Counted from the stretch's first letter, positions 8,567 to 17,738 are shown. The stretch is DNA of 64,000 nucleotides from Allobosea sp. Tri-44 (GCF_004123845.1 NZ_NBDP01000030.1:1-64000); one strand, 5' to 3'. Notes: generated from the sequence alone by a model not told the origin. Made by a program: numbers and translations.

Positions 8567-9784
8567 TTAGCGCTGCGCGAGCTCTGTCGTGGACTTCTTC
8601 AGCTCGGAACGCTCGGCCATCGGCACCTGCTCGGGGGCGACGGTGGCGCCCGGGCGGATGCGCTGCAGGCCGTTGACGACGATCTGCTCGCCGGCTTCCA
8701 GCCCGCTGGTGACGATGCGGAGCCCTTCGGCGGCCGTGCCGAGCGTGACCTCGCGCCAGACCGCCTTGTGGTCCTTGCCGACGACGAAGACGAACTTCTT
8801 GTTCTGGTCGGTGCCGACGGCGCGCTCGTTGATGACCAGCGCCGGCTCGGACTTCGCCTGGCCCATGCGCAGGCGCACGAACTGGCCGGGCATCAGCGCG
8901 CCGTCAGGATTGTCGAAGATCGCCCGGACGCGGACCGTGCCGGTCGCGGCGTCGATGCCGTTGTCGACGAAGTTGAGATAGCCGGAGACCGGCGCAGCCT
9001 CGTTCGTCGCGGTGGTCATCTGCACCGGGATGCGCTTCAGATCGCGCGGCTTGCCCGGCTCGACCGGCAGGGTCGCCAGCGCCTTGAGCAGCGAGCCTTC
9101 GTCGGCGTTGAAGCCGGCATAGACCGGATCGACCGAGACCAGCGTCGTCAGCAGCGGCGCAGCGGCGCCGGCGGCGACGAGATTGCCGACGGTGACTTCC
9201 AGTCGGCCGATGCGGCCGCCGATCGGGGCGCGGATCTGGGTGTAGTCCAGATTCAGCCTCGCCGACTGCAGGGCGGCGCGGATCGCACGCTCGTTCGCCT
9301 GCGCCTCGCGGAGCGCGTTCAGCCTGGTGTCGAGGTCGCGTTGCGAGACGTTCTGCGTCGACATCAGCTTCTGGCCGCGCTCATGCTCGCCCGCGGCGAG
9401 CGCAACGCGCGCCTCGGCGGCGAGCAATTGCGCCTGAGCCCGCTCGAACTCGGCCTGATAAGGTGCCTGGTCGATGCTGACGAGCAGATCGCCCTGCTTG
9501 ACCAGCGCGCCTTGCGAGAAGTGCACCTGCTCGACCACGCCGGAAACACGTGAGCGGATCTCGACGCGCTCGATCGCCTCAAGCCGGCCGGAGAATTCGG
9601 CCCAGGCGACCAGCGCGCGCTGCTCGACCAGCGCGACGGATACCGGAGTCGCCGGCGGTGCGGCGGGGGCGGTATCGCCCTGCGCCTTGCCCGAGCCATT
9701 GACGGCGACGGCGAGCGCCGCGAGCGAGACGCCGGCGGCGAGAGTGACGCCCAACAGGACGTGACGGATCGTTCCCTGAATCAT
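8567..9784 (-). CDS. RND efflux periplasmic adaptor subunit (MexE/AcrA-like)
   Basis: 405-aa membrane-fusion protein linking the RND pump to an outer-membrane channel. An N-terminal hydrophobic segment (HVLLGVTLAAGVSLAALAVAV) acts as signal or anchor and has no lipobox cysteine. The first lipoyl half is VEIRSRVSGVVEQVHFSQGALVKQGDLLVSID. A coiled-coil hairpin (~residues 110-170) follows, then the second lipoyl half DYTQIRAPIGGRIGRLEV. It is the middle gene of an apparent hydrolase-adaptor-pump operon, 54 bp downstream of the hydrolase. Confidence 0.93.
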   Translation of the reverse strand: MIQGTIRHVLLGVTLAAGVSLAALAVAVNGSGKAQGDTAPAAPPATPVSVALVEQRALVAWAEFSGRLEAIERVEIRSRVSGVVEQVHFSQGALVKQGDLLVSIDQAPYQAEFERAQAQLLAAEARVALAAGEHERGQKLMSTQNVSQRDLDTRLNALREAQANERAIRAALQSARLNLDYTQIRAPIGGRIGRLEVTVGNLVAAGAAAPLLTTLVSVDPVYAGFNADEGSLLKALATLPVEPGKPRDLKRIPVQMTTATNEAAPVSGYLNFVDNGIDAATGTVRVRAIFDNPDGALMPGQFVRLRMGQAKSEPALVINERAVGTDQNKKFVFVVGKDHKAVWREVTLGTAAEGLRIVTSGLEAGEQIVVNGLQRIRPGATVAPEQVPMAERSELKKSTTELAQR

Positions 9785-9838
9785 GGGTTCATTCCTTGCT
9801 CAAAAGAGAAAAGTCGGAAGGCGAGCGGCTGCAGCGCG

Positions 9839-10675
9839 CTAGGGCGGAGCGGTCGCGGTGAAGAACTCGCTGATGTGATGACAGGCCGCGCAGAGGCAGG
9901 AGCCGTCGCACGGGCCCTCGGCGAAAGCGTCCGGCCAGCGGCTCGGCGCGCCAACGACGCGGATGGTGGTATCGACGCCGGCCGCCTTCAGCCGGCCGGC
10001 ATAAGTGATGCTCTCGTCGCGCAACAGGTCGTCCTCGGCCGTGACGATCAGGGCCGGGGCAAGACCGGAGAGCCGCGCGGCATTGACCGGCGCGGCATAG
10101 GGATGCGCGGCCTTCTCAGGCGAGCCGAGATAGGCGTGCCAGCCATCGGCCCAGCGGCAGCCGACCGGCCCAGCCTCGGCGTTGCGGAAGGAATAGGTGC
10201 CGAGGCAGGAATCGAGCATCGGCGAGAACAGGATCTGGCCGGCGAGCGCCGGGCCGTGCCGGTCGCGCGCCATCATGGCAAGCGCAGCGGCGAGGTTGCC
10301 GCCGGCCTCCTCGCCCGCCACATAGAGGGGCGCGTGCTTGCCGACCCAGCGCGCCTTGTCGCGGGCAATCTTTTCCAGCGCCGCATAGGTCGCCTCAAGC
10401 GCCTGCGGAAACGGATTGGCGGGCGCCAGCGGGTAAGGCAGCGAGATCACGATCGCACCGGCCTCGGCCAGCGTGGTCGCGACGGCCTCCCCCGAGGCCA
10501 GCGTGCCGGTGTCGAAGGTGCCGCCATGCAGATGGACGACGAGGCCAGCCTCATCCGGCACTGCCGTCGGAGCATAGAGCCGGCCAGCGAGCTTCTCGCG
10601 CCCGGCTTGCACGCTCTGCTCGCGCCAGAAGACGGCGCGGCGATAGCGGCTTTCGGGGATGGAGGGAGCGAGCAT
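9839..10675 (-). CDS. HSL-type alpha/beta hydrolase fold protein lacking the nucleophile serine
   Basis: 278-aa protein with the hormone-sensitive-lipase layout: oxyanion HGG at residues 50-52 (VVHLHGGTFDTG) and the nucleophile-elbow region at 121-126. The elbow reads GEEAGGN where active enzymes have GDSAGGN, so the catalytic Ser is Glu123. The usual C-terminal His is also not evident, since that region reads GAPSRWPDAF. The C-terminus is cysteine-rich (CDGSCLCAACHH). It is the first gene of the RND operon and divergent from the LysR gene. It may be a ligand-binding or otherwise non-hydrolytic protein; that is inference. The start at 10675 lies at the edge of homology. Confidence 0.75.
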   Translation of the reverse strand: MLAPSIPESRYRRAVFWREQSVQAGREKLAGRLYAPTAVPDEAGLVVHLHGGTFDTGTLASGEAVATTLAEAGAIVISLPYPLAPANPFPQALEATYAALEKIARDKARWVGKHAPLYVAGEEAGGNLAAALAMMARDRHGPALAGQILFSPMLDSCLGTYSFRNAEAGPVGCRWADGWHAYLGSPEKAAHPYAAPVNAARLSGLAPALIVTAEDDLLRDESITYAGRLKAAGVDTTIRVVGAPSRWPDAFAEGPCDGSCLCAACHHISEFFTATAPP

Positions 10676-10760
10676 GACGGGGGCGACTGACGAATGTTGC
10701 GGTGCGTCATGATTTAGGTGATGCTGTTCCTTAATAAACCGCCGATCTGCTCCTACATTA

Positions 10761-10774
10761 TTTCTGTACGGAAA
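10761..10774. promoter_or_regulatory. Candidate LysR-type operator
   Basis: TTTCTGTACGGAAA is a 14-base near-palindrome centred on GTAC, in the 126-bp gap between the divergent hydrolase/RND operon and the LysR gene. LysR proteins typically bind such dyads in a divergent intergenic region and control both directions. The assignment is inference. Confidence 0.4.
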
Positions 10775-10801
10775 CAATCGCTGCATCGTCCGAGGATTGC
10801 G

Positions 10802-11749
10802 ATGGACCAGCTCACTGCCATGCGCGCCTTCGTGCGCGTCGTCGAAGTCGGCACCTTTACCCGTGCGGCGCAGCTGCTCGACCTGCCCAAGCCAACGGTG
10901 ACCAAACTGATCCAGCAGCTCGAGGGGCATTTGCGGGCGCAATTGCTCAACCGCACGACGCGGCGAGTCACCGTGACCATGGACGGCGCCGCCTATTACG
11001 AGCGGGCGCTGCGCGTCCTCGGCGAGATCGACGAACTCGACCAGAGCATGACTTCTTCGCAGGCGCGTCCGAGCGGGCGCCTCAGGATCGATGTCAGCGT
11101 GCCGCTCGCGACCGACATCATCCTGCCGGCGCTGCCGCAATTCCTGGCGCGCTATCCCGAGATTCAGATCGACATGGGGCTGTCCGACCGGCCTGCCGAC
11201 CTGGTCGGCGAGAATCTCGACCTCGCCGTGCGTGCGGGTGCGATCGACGACCAAAGCCTGATCGCCCGCCGCATCGGCCAGATGATGCTGATCACCTGCG
11301 CGACGCCGGACTATCTGGCCAAGCACGGCACGCCGCGGCATCCGCGCGACCTGGAGAATGGCCACCTCGCCGTCGGCTATCGCCGCGCCGGCACCAGCCG
11401 CATCCTGCCCTTCACCTTCGCCGGCACCAGCGAGACCATCGAGATCCACGGCAACTATGCGATCTCGCTGAACGAGGGTACCGGCTATCTCGCCGCCGGA
11501 CTCGCCGGGATGGGCATCATGCAGGTACCGACCTTCATGGCCATGGCACACATCGCCGCCGGCCGGCTCGTGCCGGTCCTGACCGACTGGTGCACCGCGC
11601 CGAAGCCGCTGCACATCATCTATCCGCCGAACCGGCACCTCTCGAACAAGGTGCGAGTCTTCGTCGACTGGCTGGCGGAGATCTTCGCCGCGAACGATCT
11701 GCTCCAGCGCAAGCCGGACCTGCCCTCCGGGGAGAGCGTGGCGGCGTGA
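10802..11749 (+). CDS. LysR-family transcriptional regulator
   Basis: 315-aa DNA-binding regulator. The N-terminal winged HTH is MDQLTAMRAFVRVVEVGTFTRAAQLLDLPKPTVTKLIQQLE. The remaining ~220 residues form the periplasmic-binding-like effector domain (GRLRIDVSVPLATDIILPALPQFLARYPEI). The frame is open upstream to 10718, but the MDQLTAMRAF start at 10802 matches the family N-terminus. Being divergent from the RND operon, it is its likely local regulator. The inducer is unknown. Confidence 0.92.
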   Translation: MDQLTAMRAFVRVVEVGTFTRAAQLLDLPKPTVTKLIQQLEGHLRAQLLNRTTRRVTVTMDGAAYYERALRVLGEIDELDQSMTSSQARPSGRLRIDVSVPLATDIILPALPQFLARYPEIQIDMGLSDRPADLVGENLDLAVRAGAIDDQSLIARRIGQMMLITCATPDYLAKHGTPRHPRDLENGHLAVGYRRAGTSRILPFTFAGTSETIEIHGNYAISLNEGTGYLAAGLAGMGIMQVPTFMAMAHIAAGRLVPVLTDWCTAPKPLHIIYPPNRHLSNKVRVFVDWLAEIFAANDLLQRKPDLPSGESVAA

Positions 11750-11760
11750 GGACTACGCGC

Positions 11761-11867
11761 CGTCATCCCGGCCGAAGCGAAGCGGAGCGCCGGGATCCAT
11801 CATAGGGGGCTGCGCTCTACGATGGATTCCGGAGCTGCGCCGCTGACGCAGCTGGTCCGGAATGACG
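11761..11867. repeat. Palindromic intergenic repeat, copy 1 of 3
   Basis: A 107-bp element starting CGTCATCCCGG and ending CCGGAATGACG, so its ends are inverted repeats. It has a second internal dyad (GGGATCCATCATAG ... CTACGATGGATTCC). It closely matches the elements at 15795-15900 and 17632-17738 in length, ends and internal dyad. It lies between the LysR gene and the amidase gene. Confidence 0.85.
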
Positions 11868-11953
11868 ACGCAGTGGTTCCATCGCGGGAATATGTGCCTT
11901 ACTCAAATGCGCCGGCTTTCGCCGCGCGCCCGTCCACCAGCCAGGTCCGCCCG

Positions 11954-13243
11954 ATGTCCCGCAGCGTCCGCGACAAGCTCGAAGCCAACCTTGCCCGCAT
12001 CGGCGACGGCGCCCCGGTCTTCACCAAGCTGCTGCTCGACACGGCGCGCGCCGAGGCCGACGCCGCCGATCGCCGGCGCGGGGCCGGCCTCGAGCTCAGC
12101 CCGATCGACGGCACCATCGTCTCGGTCAAGGACCTGCTCGACGTGAAGGGCGTGACGACCTGGGCCGGCTCCAGCGCGTTGAAAGGCGCAGCCCCGGCAG
12201 TTCAGGACGCGCCTTCGGTCGCCCGACTGCGCCGGGCCGGTGCAGTGATCATCGGCAAGACCAATATGAGCGAGTTCGCCTTCTCCGGTATCGGCCTCAA
12301 CGCCACCTTCGGCACGCCGGGCAGCGCGCTCGACAAGACCCGCATCCCCGGCGGCTCCTCCTCCGGCGCAGCGGTCTCGGTGGCTGAAGGCACCTCCGAA
12401 CTGACCGTCGGTACCGATACCGGTGGCTCCTGTCGCATCCCCGCCGCCTTCAACGGCATCACCGGGATGAAGCCGACGCACAACACGGTTCCGGCCGAGG
12501 GCTGCTTCCCGCTGGCGCCGAGCCTCGATTCGATCGGCCCGCTGGCGAAGGACGTCGCCGGCTGCGCAAGGCTGCTGTCGGTGCTGGCCGACCGGCCCTT
12601 CCTGCTTGAAGACGGCATGTCCGCCGGCCGCATCCGTCTCGGCGTGGCGCGCGGCGGCTTCCTGGCCGAGGCAGATCCTTCCGTCGCCAGGGCCTATGAG
12701 GCGGCGATCGAGCGCGTGACGCGGCTCGGCATCGCGGTCGAGCCGGTCGACTTCGACGGGCTCTACAAGGAGATGTTCGCGATCGGCCCGGTGCCGCTCG
12801 TCACGGTCGAGGCTTCTGCGGTGCATCGCGACCTGATGGCCAGCAACGGCGACGCTTATGACCGGCGCGTCGCGGCGCGCATCGCCATCGGCGTGCCCTG
12901 CAAGGCGTCCGACTACATCATCGCGATGGAGAGGCGCCGGGCGCTGATCGCAAGGCTCGCTGCCCAGCTCGACGGGCTCGACGGTTTCCTGGCGCCGACC
13001 GTGCCGATCGAGGCGCCGATGATCGCCGCGATGGAGGCCCATGACGAGGCCTTCCACACGGCCAACCGCCTGATCCTGCGCAATCCCGCCTTCGGCAACC
13101 TGTTCGACCTGTGCTCGATCTCGCTGCCGATGTCGCTCGGCGACAAGCTGTCGGGCGGGCTGATGCTGAGCGCCGTCGCCGGGCGCGACCGGCAATTGCT
13201 CAACCTCGCCAAGCTGATCGAGCCGGCCGCAGCGGGACACTGA
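11954..13243 (+). CDS. Amidase-signature family protein
   Basis: 429-aa amidohydrolase of the amidase signature family. The Ser-cisSer-Lys centre is visible: Lys in VSVKDLLDV (~residue 59), GGSSSGAAVSVAEG (~133-146), and the nucleophile region GTDTGGSCRIPAAFNG (~154). The frame is open back to 11822 through a palindromic repeat, so the downstream start MSRSVRDKLEANLARIG at 11954 is preferred. Such enzymes cleave amides including aryl-acylamides, nitrile-derived amides and Glu-tRNA-type substrates; this one is not linked to gatC/gatB. The substrate is unknown. Confidence 0.88.
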   Translation: MSRSVRDKLEANLARIGDGAPVFTKLLLDTARAEADAADRRRGAGLELSPIDGTIVSVKDLLDVKGVTTWAGSSALKGAAPAVQDAPSVARLRRAGAVIIGKTNMSEFAFSGIGLNATFGTPGSALDKTRIPGGSSSGAAVSVAEGTSELTVGTDTGGSCRIPAAFNGITGMKPTHNTVPAEGCFPLAPSLDSIGPLAKDVAGCARLLSVLADRPFLLEDGMSAGRIRLGVARGGFLAEADPSVARAYEAAIERVTRLGIAVEPVDFDGLYKEMFAIGPVPLVTVEASAVHRDLMASNGDAYDRRVAARIAIGVPCKASDYIIAMERRRALIARLAAQLDGLDGFLAPTVPIEAPMIAAMEAHDEAFHTANRLILRNPAFGNLFDLCSISLPMSLGDKLSGGLMLSAVAGRDRQLLNLAKLIEPAAAGH

Positions 13244-13455
13244 ACCCGCTCGGCTTGACAAGTTCTCCGGATGTAGGCCCTTCACGGACCATGATCGCAC
13301 GCAGCCTTCACGGATCGCTCCCCGCCGCCCTTGCGGCCGCGGGTGGCTGCGCGCGCCTCTCCGGCCGAGGTTGACGGCAGCGCGTCGCGCGCCTCGCTCT
13401 CGGCCCCAAAACTCATCCCTGATCGAAGGGCCGCCCTCGCCGGCGGCGTCATGCC

Positions 13456-14319
13456 ATGCTCGACCGCACCAGCGTGCTCACCCTCTCCTGCCCCGACCGC
13501 CCGGGGATCGTCGCCGCCGTCTCGACCCTGCTGTTCGAGGCCGGCTGCAACATCCTCGACGCCCAGCAATATGACGACACCGAAACCGGTCGCTTCTTCA
13601 TGCGCGTCGTCTTCGTGCGCCTCGACGGCGCACAGCCGCAGGAGGCCATCGCCGCCGGCATCGAGGCGCTCGCCCAGCGCTTTTCCATGACCATCAATCT
13701 CAGCGAGCGGGCCAAGAAGAAGCGCGTGCTGCTGCTGGTCTCGAAGTTCGATCATTGCCTGGTCGACCTGATCTATCGCTGGCGGATCGGCGAACTGCCG
13801 ATGGAGATCGCAGCAATCGTCTCCAACCATGAGCGTGCCGCCATCGCTTCGACCGATATCGGCGACCTGCCCTTCCACCATCTGCCGGTGACGCGCCAGA
13901 CCAAGATGGAACAGGAAGCGGAGATCTGGCGGATCGTGCAGGAGAGCAAGACCGACCTCGTCGTGCTCGCCCGCTACATGCAGATCCTCTCGGACGGGCT
14001 CTCGGCCAAGCTCGCCGGGCGCTGCATCAACATTCACCACTCGTTCCTGCCGGGCTTCAAGGGCGCCAAGCCCTATCACCAGGCGCATGAGCGCGGGGTG
14101 AAGCTGATCGGCGCGACAGCGCACTACGTCACGCCGGACCTCGACGAGGGGCCGATCATCGAGCAGGACGTCGAGCGCATCAGCCATCGCGATACGCCGG
14201 ACGACCTCGTCCGCAAGGGCCGCGACATCGAGCGGCGCGTGCTGGCGCGGGCCGTCTCGCACCATCTCGAAGACCGCATCGTGCTCAACGGCAAGAAGAC
14301 GGTGGTGTTCACCGATTGA
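13456..14319 (+). CDS. purU: Formyltetrahydrofolate deformylase
   Basis: 287-aa enzyme hydrolysing 10-formyl-THF to THF and formate, which balances one-carbon pools and supplies formate for purine synthesis. An ACT domain ([25 protein letters not shown], ~residues 5-85) is followed by a formyltransferase-like domain. The latter has the catalytic Asn-His-Asp set in [20 protein letters not shown] and THAHYV-like [20 protein letters not shown]. Length and order match the family. It stands alone between the amidase gene and a palindromic element. Confidence 0.95.
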   Translation: MLDRTSVLTLSCPDRPGIVAAVSTLLFEAGCNILDAQQYDDTETGRFFMRVVFVRLDGAQPQEAIAAGIEALAQRFSMTINLSERAKKKRVLLLVSKFDHCLVDLIYRWRIGELPMEIAAIVSNHERAAIASTDIGDLPFHHLPVTRQTKMEQEAEIWRIVQESKTDLVVLARYMQILSDGLSAKLAGRCINIHHSFLPGFKGAKPYHQAHERGVKLIGATAHYVTPDLDEGPIIEQDVERISHRDTPDDLVRKGRDIERRVLARAVSHHLEDRIVLNGKKTVVFTD

Positions 14320-14345
14320 GGGGTGCGGCCTGTCCCCTCGCCCAG

Positions 14346-14565
14346 TGCGGATTCCTCTGCGAAAGGCTGGTCGCCCTCGCTCCTCCCTTCCCCCTTGTGG
14401 GGAAGGGTTGGGGATGGGGGGCGAACGACCGGGCGCAAGGCGACTCGTAGAAGCGGATCATCCTAGTTTCCCGCGAATTCGTTTTGACTTTACGCCCCCC
14501 ACCCCTGCCCCTCCCCACAAGGGGGAGGGGTTTCGCCTCCCACGTGTTTCGCAGAGGCATCCGCA
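14346..14565. repeat. Large imperfect inverted-repeat element
   Basis: The ends TGCGGATTCCTCTGCGAAA (14346-14364) and TTTCGCAGAGGCATCCGCA (14547-14565) are inverted repeats matching at 18 of 19 positions. Inside, each arm carries its own C-run/G-run hairpin (CCCTTCCCCCTTGTGGGGAAGGG and CCCCTCCCCACAAGGGGGAGGGG parts). The element fills the gap between the convergent purU and pyrC genes, so it may also work as a bidirectional terminator. No coding sequence is seen in it. Confidence 0.8.
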
Positions 14566-14602
14566 AGGGGAGAAGGGGAGAAAGCACGAGCGCGGCGGCC
14601 CG

Positions 14603-15697
14603 TTACGCCCTCACCTCCCCGAGTGACCAGGGCAGTTCCTCGCCGCCGCGGAAGACGACGACGTCCTCCTCGCCGACCGCGATGGCGGGCGAGACCCGGC
14701 AGGGCCGCTTCTCCAGCGTGACCGTGCCTTCGTTCAGCGGCAGACCGTAAAAGCGCGCGCCGTTCAGCGAGGCAAAGGCCTCGAAATGATCCAGCGCGCC
14801 CTCCTCGTCGAAGACCTGGACATAGGTCTGCAAGGCAGTGGCGCCGCCGAAGACGCCGGCCGAGCAGCATTCAGCCTGCTTGGCTGAGCGCAGATGCGGG
14901 GCGGTGTCGGTGCCGATGAAGAAGTTGCCGTCGCCTGACGTCGCAGCCTTGCGCAGAGCGAGACGATGGCGCTCGCGCTTGGCGACCGGCAGGCAGTAGA
15001 GATGCGGTCTCAAGCCCCCCTGGAAGATCGAGGTCCGGTTGATGATCAGGTGGTGCGGCGTGATCGTGCCGGCAGCCCGTCCGGCATGGGCGCGCACGAG
15101 ATCGACCGTCTCGGCGGTGGTGACGTGCTCGACCACGACCTTCAAGCCCTGATGCCGCTTCAGCAGCGGCAGCATCTCCTGCTCCATGAACACCGCCTCG
15201 CGGTCGAAGATGTCGACGGCGGGATCGGTCGCCTCACCATGGACGAGGACCGGCATGCCGATATTCTCCATCCGCTCCAGCACCGGGGCGAGCTTCGGAA
15301 TGCTGGTGACGCCGTGATGGGCGTTGGTGGTGGCGCCGGCCGGGTAGAGCTTGGCGGCGGCCCAGACGCCCTCCCTGAAGCCGCGCTCGATCTCGCCCGG
15401 ATCCGTCGTATCGGTGAGATAGCAGGTCATCAGCGGGGTGAAGTCGCTGCCCTCGGGCCGCGCGGCGAGGATGCGCTCGCGATAGCTGCTGGCGGCATCG
15501 ACGCTGGTCACTGGTGGGACCAGGTTCGGCATGATGATGCCGCGTTTGAACTGGGTCGCGGTGAAGGGCAGTACCGCCTTGAGCATGGCGCCGTCGCGCA
15601 AATGCACGTGCCAGTCGTCCGGACGGCGGATCGTCAGCGTCTCGAAGCTGCCGGCGACCTGGGCCTCACTGCTGCCGAAGAGTTCCGTGACGCTCAT
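14603..15697 (-). CDS. pyrC: Dihydroorotase (type II, E. coli PyrC-like)
   Basis: 364-aa zinc amidohydrolase interconverting carbamoyl-aspartate and dihydroorotate in pyrimidine synthesis. The metal ligands are present: HxH in [10 protein letters not shown] near the N-terminus, the carboxylated-Lys region [16 protein letters not shown], His in VLVHGEATD and VVEHVTT, and Asp in FIGTDTAPH. Start [10 protein letters not shown] at 15697 is chosen over an in-frame one at 15793, which would run into the palindromic repeat. It is divergent from pyrE, the enzyme two steps later in the pathway. Confidence 0.95.
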   Translation of the reverse strand: MSVTELFGSSEAQVAGSFETLTIRRPDDWHVHLRDGAMLKAVLPFTATQFKRGIIMPNLVPPVTSVDAASSYRERILAARPEGSDFTPLMTCYLTDTTDPGEIERGFREGVWAAAKLYPAGATTNAHHGVTSIPKLAPVLERMENIGMPVLVHGEATDPAVDIFDREAVFMEQEMLPLLKRHQGLKVVVEHVTTAETVDLVRAHAGRAAGTITPHHLIINRTSIFQGGLRPHLYCLPVAKRERHRLALRKAATSGDGNFFIGTDTAPHLRSAKQAECCSAGVFGGATALQTYVQVFDEEGALDHFEAFASLNGARFYGLPLNEGTVTLEKRPCRVSPAIAVGEEDVVVFRGGEELPWSLGEVRA

Positions 15698-16056
15698 GCC
15701 CTGCCCCTGTGGTCTTCGCGGCGCGAATCCGCCGCTTCTCCATAGCGCCGTTTTTCCTATGTCGGCCATGTCTGAGATGCAGGTCGACATCATCCGTCAT
15801 TCCGGACAAGCCGCGAAGCGGCGCAGCTCCGGAATCCATCGTAGGGCTTGATGCTCTACGATGGATTCCGGCACGCCGCTTCGCTGCGGCCGGAATGACG
15901 AATTGGAAAGGGACGTTGCTTGTGCAAGGCGCGCGGCGGGGATTGACCTTCACCGGCAACCTGTCGAGAAGGGGCCCGTTTGCGAATTTGATCAGAGCCG
16001 CGCCAACGCCTGCAAACGGCGAAGGCTGGCGCGCGCTGGCCCTGGAGAACCAGACC
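15698..16056. other. pyrC-pyrE divergent intergenic region
   Basis: About 360 bases between divergent pyrimidine genes. It contains a full palindromic repeat (15795-15900) and an open but probably untranslated leader of pyrE. I see no clear attenuator or riboswitch; CTGGAG just before 16057 is the pyrE ribosome site. Confidence 0.5.
15795..15900. repeat. Palindromic intergenic repeat, copy 2 of 3
   Basis: A 106-bp element with the same CGTCATTCCGG ... CCGGAATGACG ends as copies 1 and 3, and an internal dyad GGAATCCATCGTAG ... CTACGATGGATTCC that is perfect over 14 bases. It sits between divergent pyrC and pyrE. Confidence 0.88.
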
Positions 16057-16767
16057 ATGCCCAATCTCTACATGCCGGTCGACCGGGAGACCATCGCGCT
16101 CGAAGCGGCCAAGATGCTGCTCGAAATCAAGGCGGTCCACTTCTACAGCGACAAGCCCTTCATCTTCACCTCGGGCTGGGCCAGCCCGGTCTATATCGAC
16201 TGCCGCAAGATCATCTCCTTCCCGCGGCTGCGCTCCTCGCTGATCGACTTTGCGGCGACCACCATCGTGCGCGATATCGGCTATGAATCGATCGACATCG
16301 TCGCCGGCGGCGAGACGGCCGGCATCCCCTTCGCTGCCTGGATCTCCGACCGGCTCTCGCTGCCGATGCAGTATGTCCGCAAGAAGCCCAAGGGCTTCGG
16401 CCGCAATGCCCAGATCGAAGGCGAGGTGGTCGAGGGCGCGCGCACGCTGCTGGTCGAGGATCTCGCCACCGATGGCGGCAGCAAGGTCAATTTCTGCAAG
16501 GCGCTGCGCGACGCCGGCGCCAAGGTCGATCACTGCTTCGTGCTGTTCTACTACGACATCTTCCCGCAGGGGCGCGCGATGATGCAGGAGATCGGCGTCG
16601 GCCTGCACTATCTCACCACCTGGTGGGACGTGCTCAAGGTCGCCAAGGCGAGCGGCCATTTCGAGCCGAAGGTGTTGGACGAGGTCGAGAGCTTCCTCAA
16701 CGAGCCGGCCAAGTGGTCGGCCGCCCATGGCGGCATCTCGGACTTCAACCAGGCCAAGACCGGCTGA
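16057..16767 (+). CDS. pyrE: Orotate phosphoribosyltransferase
   Basis: 236-aa enzyme joining orotate and PRPP to make OMP in pyrimidine synthesis. The PRPP-binding loop is [16 protein letters not shown], and the N-terminal [23 protein letters not shown] matches the longer alphaproteobacterial form. The ATG at 16057 follows CTGGAGAAC and starts the conserved region. The frame is open to 15709, but that part crosses a repeat. It is functionally paired with the divergent pyrC. Confidence 0.95.
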   Translation: MPNLYMPVDRETIALEAAKMLLEIKAVHFYSDKPFIFTSGWASPVYIDCRKIISFPRLRSSLIDFAATTIVRDIGYESIDIVAGGETAGIPFAAWISDRLSLPMQYVRKKPKGFGRNAQIEGEVVEGARTLLVEDLATDGGSKVNFCKALRDAGAKVDHCFVLFYYDIFPQGRAMMQEIGVGLHYLTTWWDVLKVAKASGHFEPKVLDEVESFLNEPAKWSAAHGGISDFNQAKTG

Positions 16768-16807
16768 GACGAAATTTGGCAGGGCGGCGGGCGACAAGCC
16801 CGCTGCC

Positions 16808-17596
16808 TCAAAACTTCGGCGGCCGCCGCGCGAAGAAGGCGGCGATGCCCTCGCGGAAATCCGCTGTGCCGGCATTGGCGACGAAGGCCTTTTTCTCCAG
16901 CTCGAGCTGTTCGTCGAACGAGCCAAGCGTCGCAGCCTGGACCAGCGCCTTGCTCGCCCCTTGCGCACCGACACTGCCGCGAGCAAGCTTCTCCGCCATG
17001 GCCCGCGCGGTCTCCATCAGCTCGCCATTCGGCACGATCCGACTGATGAGGCCGAGCCGGAGCGCGCTCTCGGCATCCACCGCCTCGTTGAGCAGGACGA
17101 ATTCCAATGCCCGGCGCGGGCCGAGCAATTGCGTCAGCGTCCAGGTCGTGCCGCCATCGGGGCTGGTGCCGAGCTTGGTGTAGGCCGAGAGGAAGCTCGC
17201 ATCCTGCGCCGCCACGACGAGGTCGCAGGCGAAGGCGAGCCCGACGCCGCCGCCGGCGACCGGTCCCTGCACCGCCGCGATCACCGGCTGTGGCATCGCC
17301 TTGATCAGGCGCATCAGCGTGTGGAAGCGGTCGATCAGCAGTGTCGCGGTCTGCGGCGCGCCGGGAAGATCGGCCTGGAAGCGGGCGAGATCGCCGCCCG
17401 CCATGAAGGAACGCCCTGTCCCGGCCAGGATGACGGCGCGGATCGATGCGTCGGCGGCGAGTCCCGAGAAGGCCGCGACCAAGGCATCGGCCATCGCCTC
17501 GTCAAGGACGTTGAGCACCTTGGGACGGTTCATGGTCACGGTCAGCACCGGGCCATGCCGCTCCGTGATCACCACCTCGCCTGCCGGATCGCTCAT
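16808..17596 (-). CDS. Enoyl-CoA hydratase/isomerase (crotonase family, PaaG-like motif)
   Basis: 262-aa crotonase-fold protein. The oxyanion-hole elements are FMAGGDLARF and QGPVAGGGVGLAFACDL. The next active-site segment reads KLGTSPDGGTTW, the SPDGG form seen in PaaG-type isomerases rather than the two-glutamate hydratase pattern. Isomerase or hydratase activity on an unsaturated CoA ester is therefore possible. The start at 17596 has GAGAGG upstream. It is the last gene of the minus-strand transporter/ligase operon, separated from it by palindromic repeat copy 3. Confidence 0.88.
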   Translation of the reverse strand: MSDPAGEVVITERHGPVLTVTMNRPKVLNVLDEAMADALVAAFSGLAADASIRAVILAGTGRSFMAGGDLARFQADLPGAPQTATLLIDRFHTLMRLIKAMPQPVIAAVQGPVAGGGVGLAFACDLVVAAQDASFLSAYTKLGTSPDGGTTWTLTQLLGPRRALEFVLLNEAVDAESALRLGLISRIVPNGELMETARAMAEKLARGSVGAQGASKALVQAATLGSFDEQLELEKKAFVANAGTADFREGIAAFFARRPPKF

Positions 17597-17631
17597 CACG
17601 TCACCTCTCGCCGTCAAAGCTCAAATTACCT

Positions 17632-17738
17632 CGTCATTCCGGCTGGAGCGAAGCGGAACGCCGGAATCCATCGTAGAGCTCCAGAGCCCTCCGATGGATC
17701 CCGGAGCTGCGCGGCTACGCCGCTTGTCCGGGATGACG
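17632..17738. repeat. Palindromic intergenic repeat, copy 3 of 3
   Basis: A 107-bp element with the same inverted ends (CGTCATTCCGG ... CCGGGATGACG) and the internal GGAATCCATCGTAG / CGATGGATCCC dyad. It sits inside an operon, between the PaaK-like gene and the crotonase gene, so as RNA it would form a large hairpin between two cistrons. Confidence 0.85.

Noticed and set aside
6980..9553. Long plus-strand reading frame of 857 codons opposite the RND genes
   Set aside because: It is Arg/Asp/His-rich, has no domain, and lies antisense to two well-supported RND genes. It is a codon-bias artefact of high GC.
15709..16056. N-terminal extension of pyrE
   Set aside because: It would translate a palindromic repeat. 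PyrE homology and a ribosome site start at 16057.
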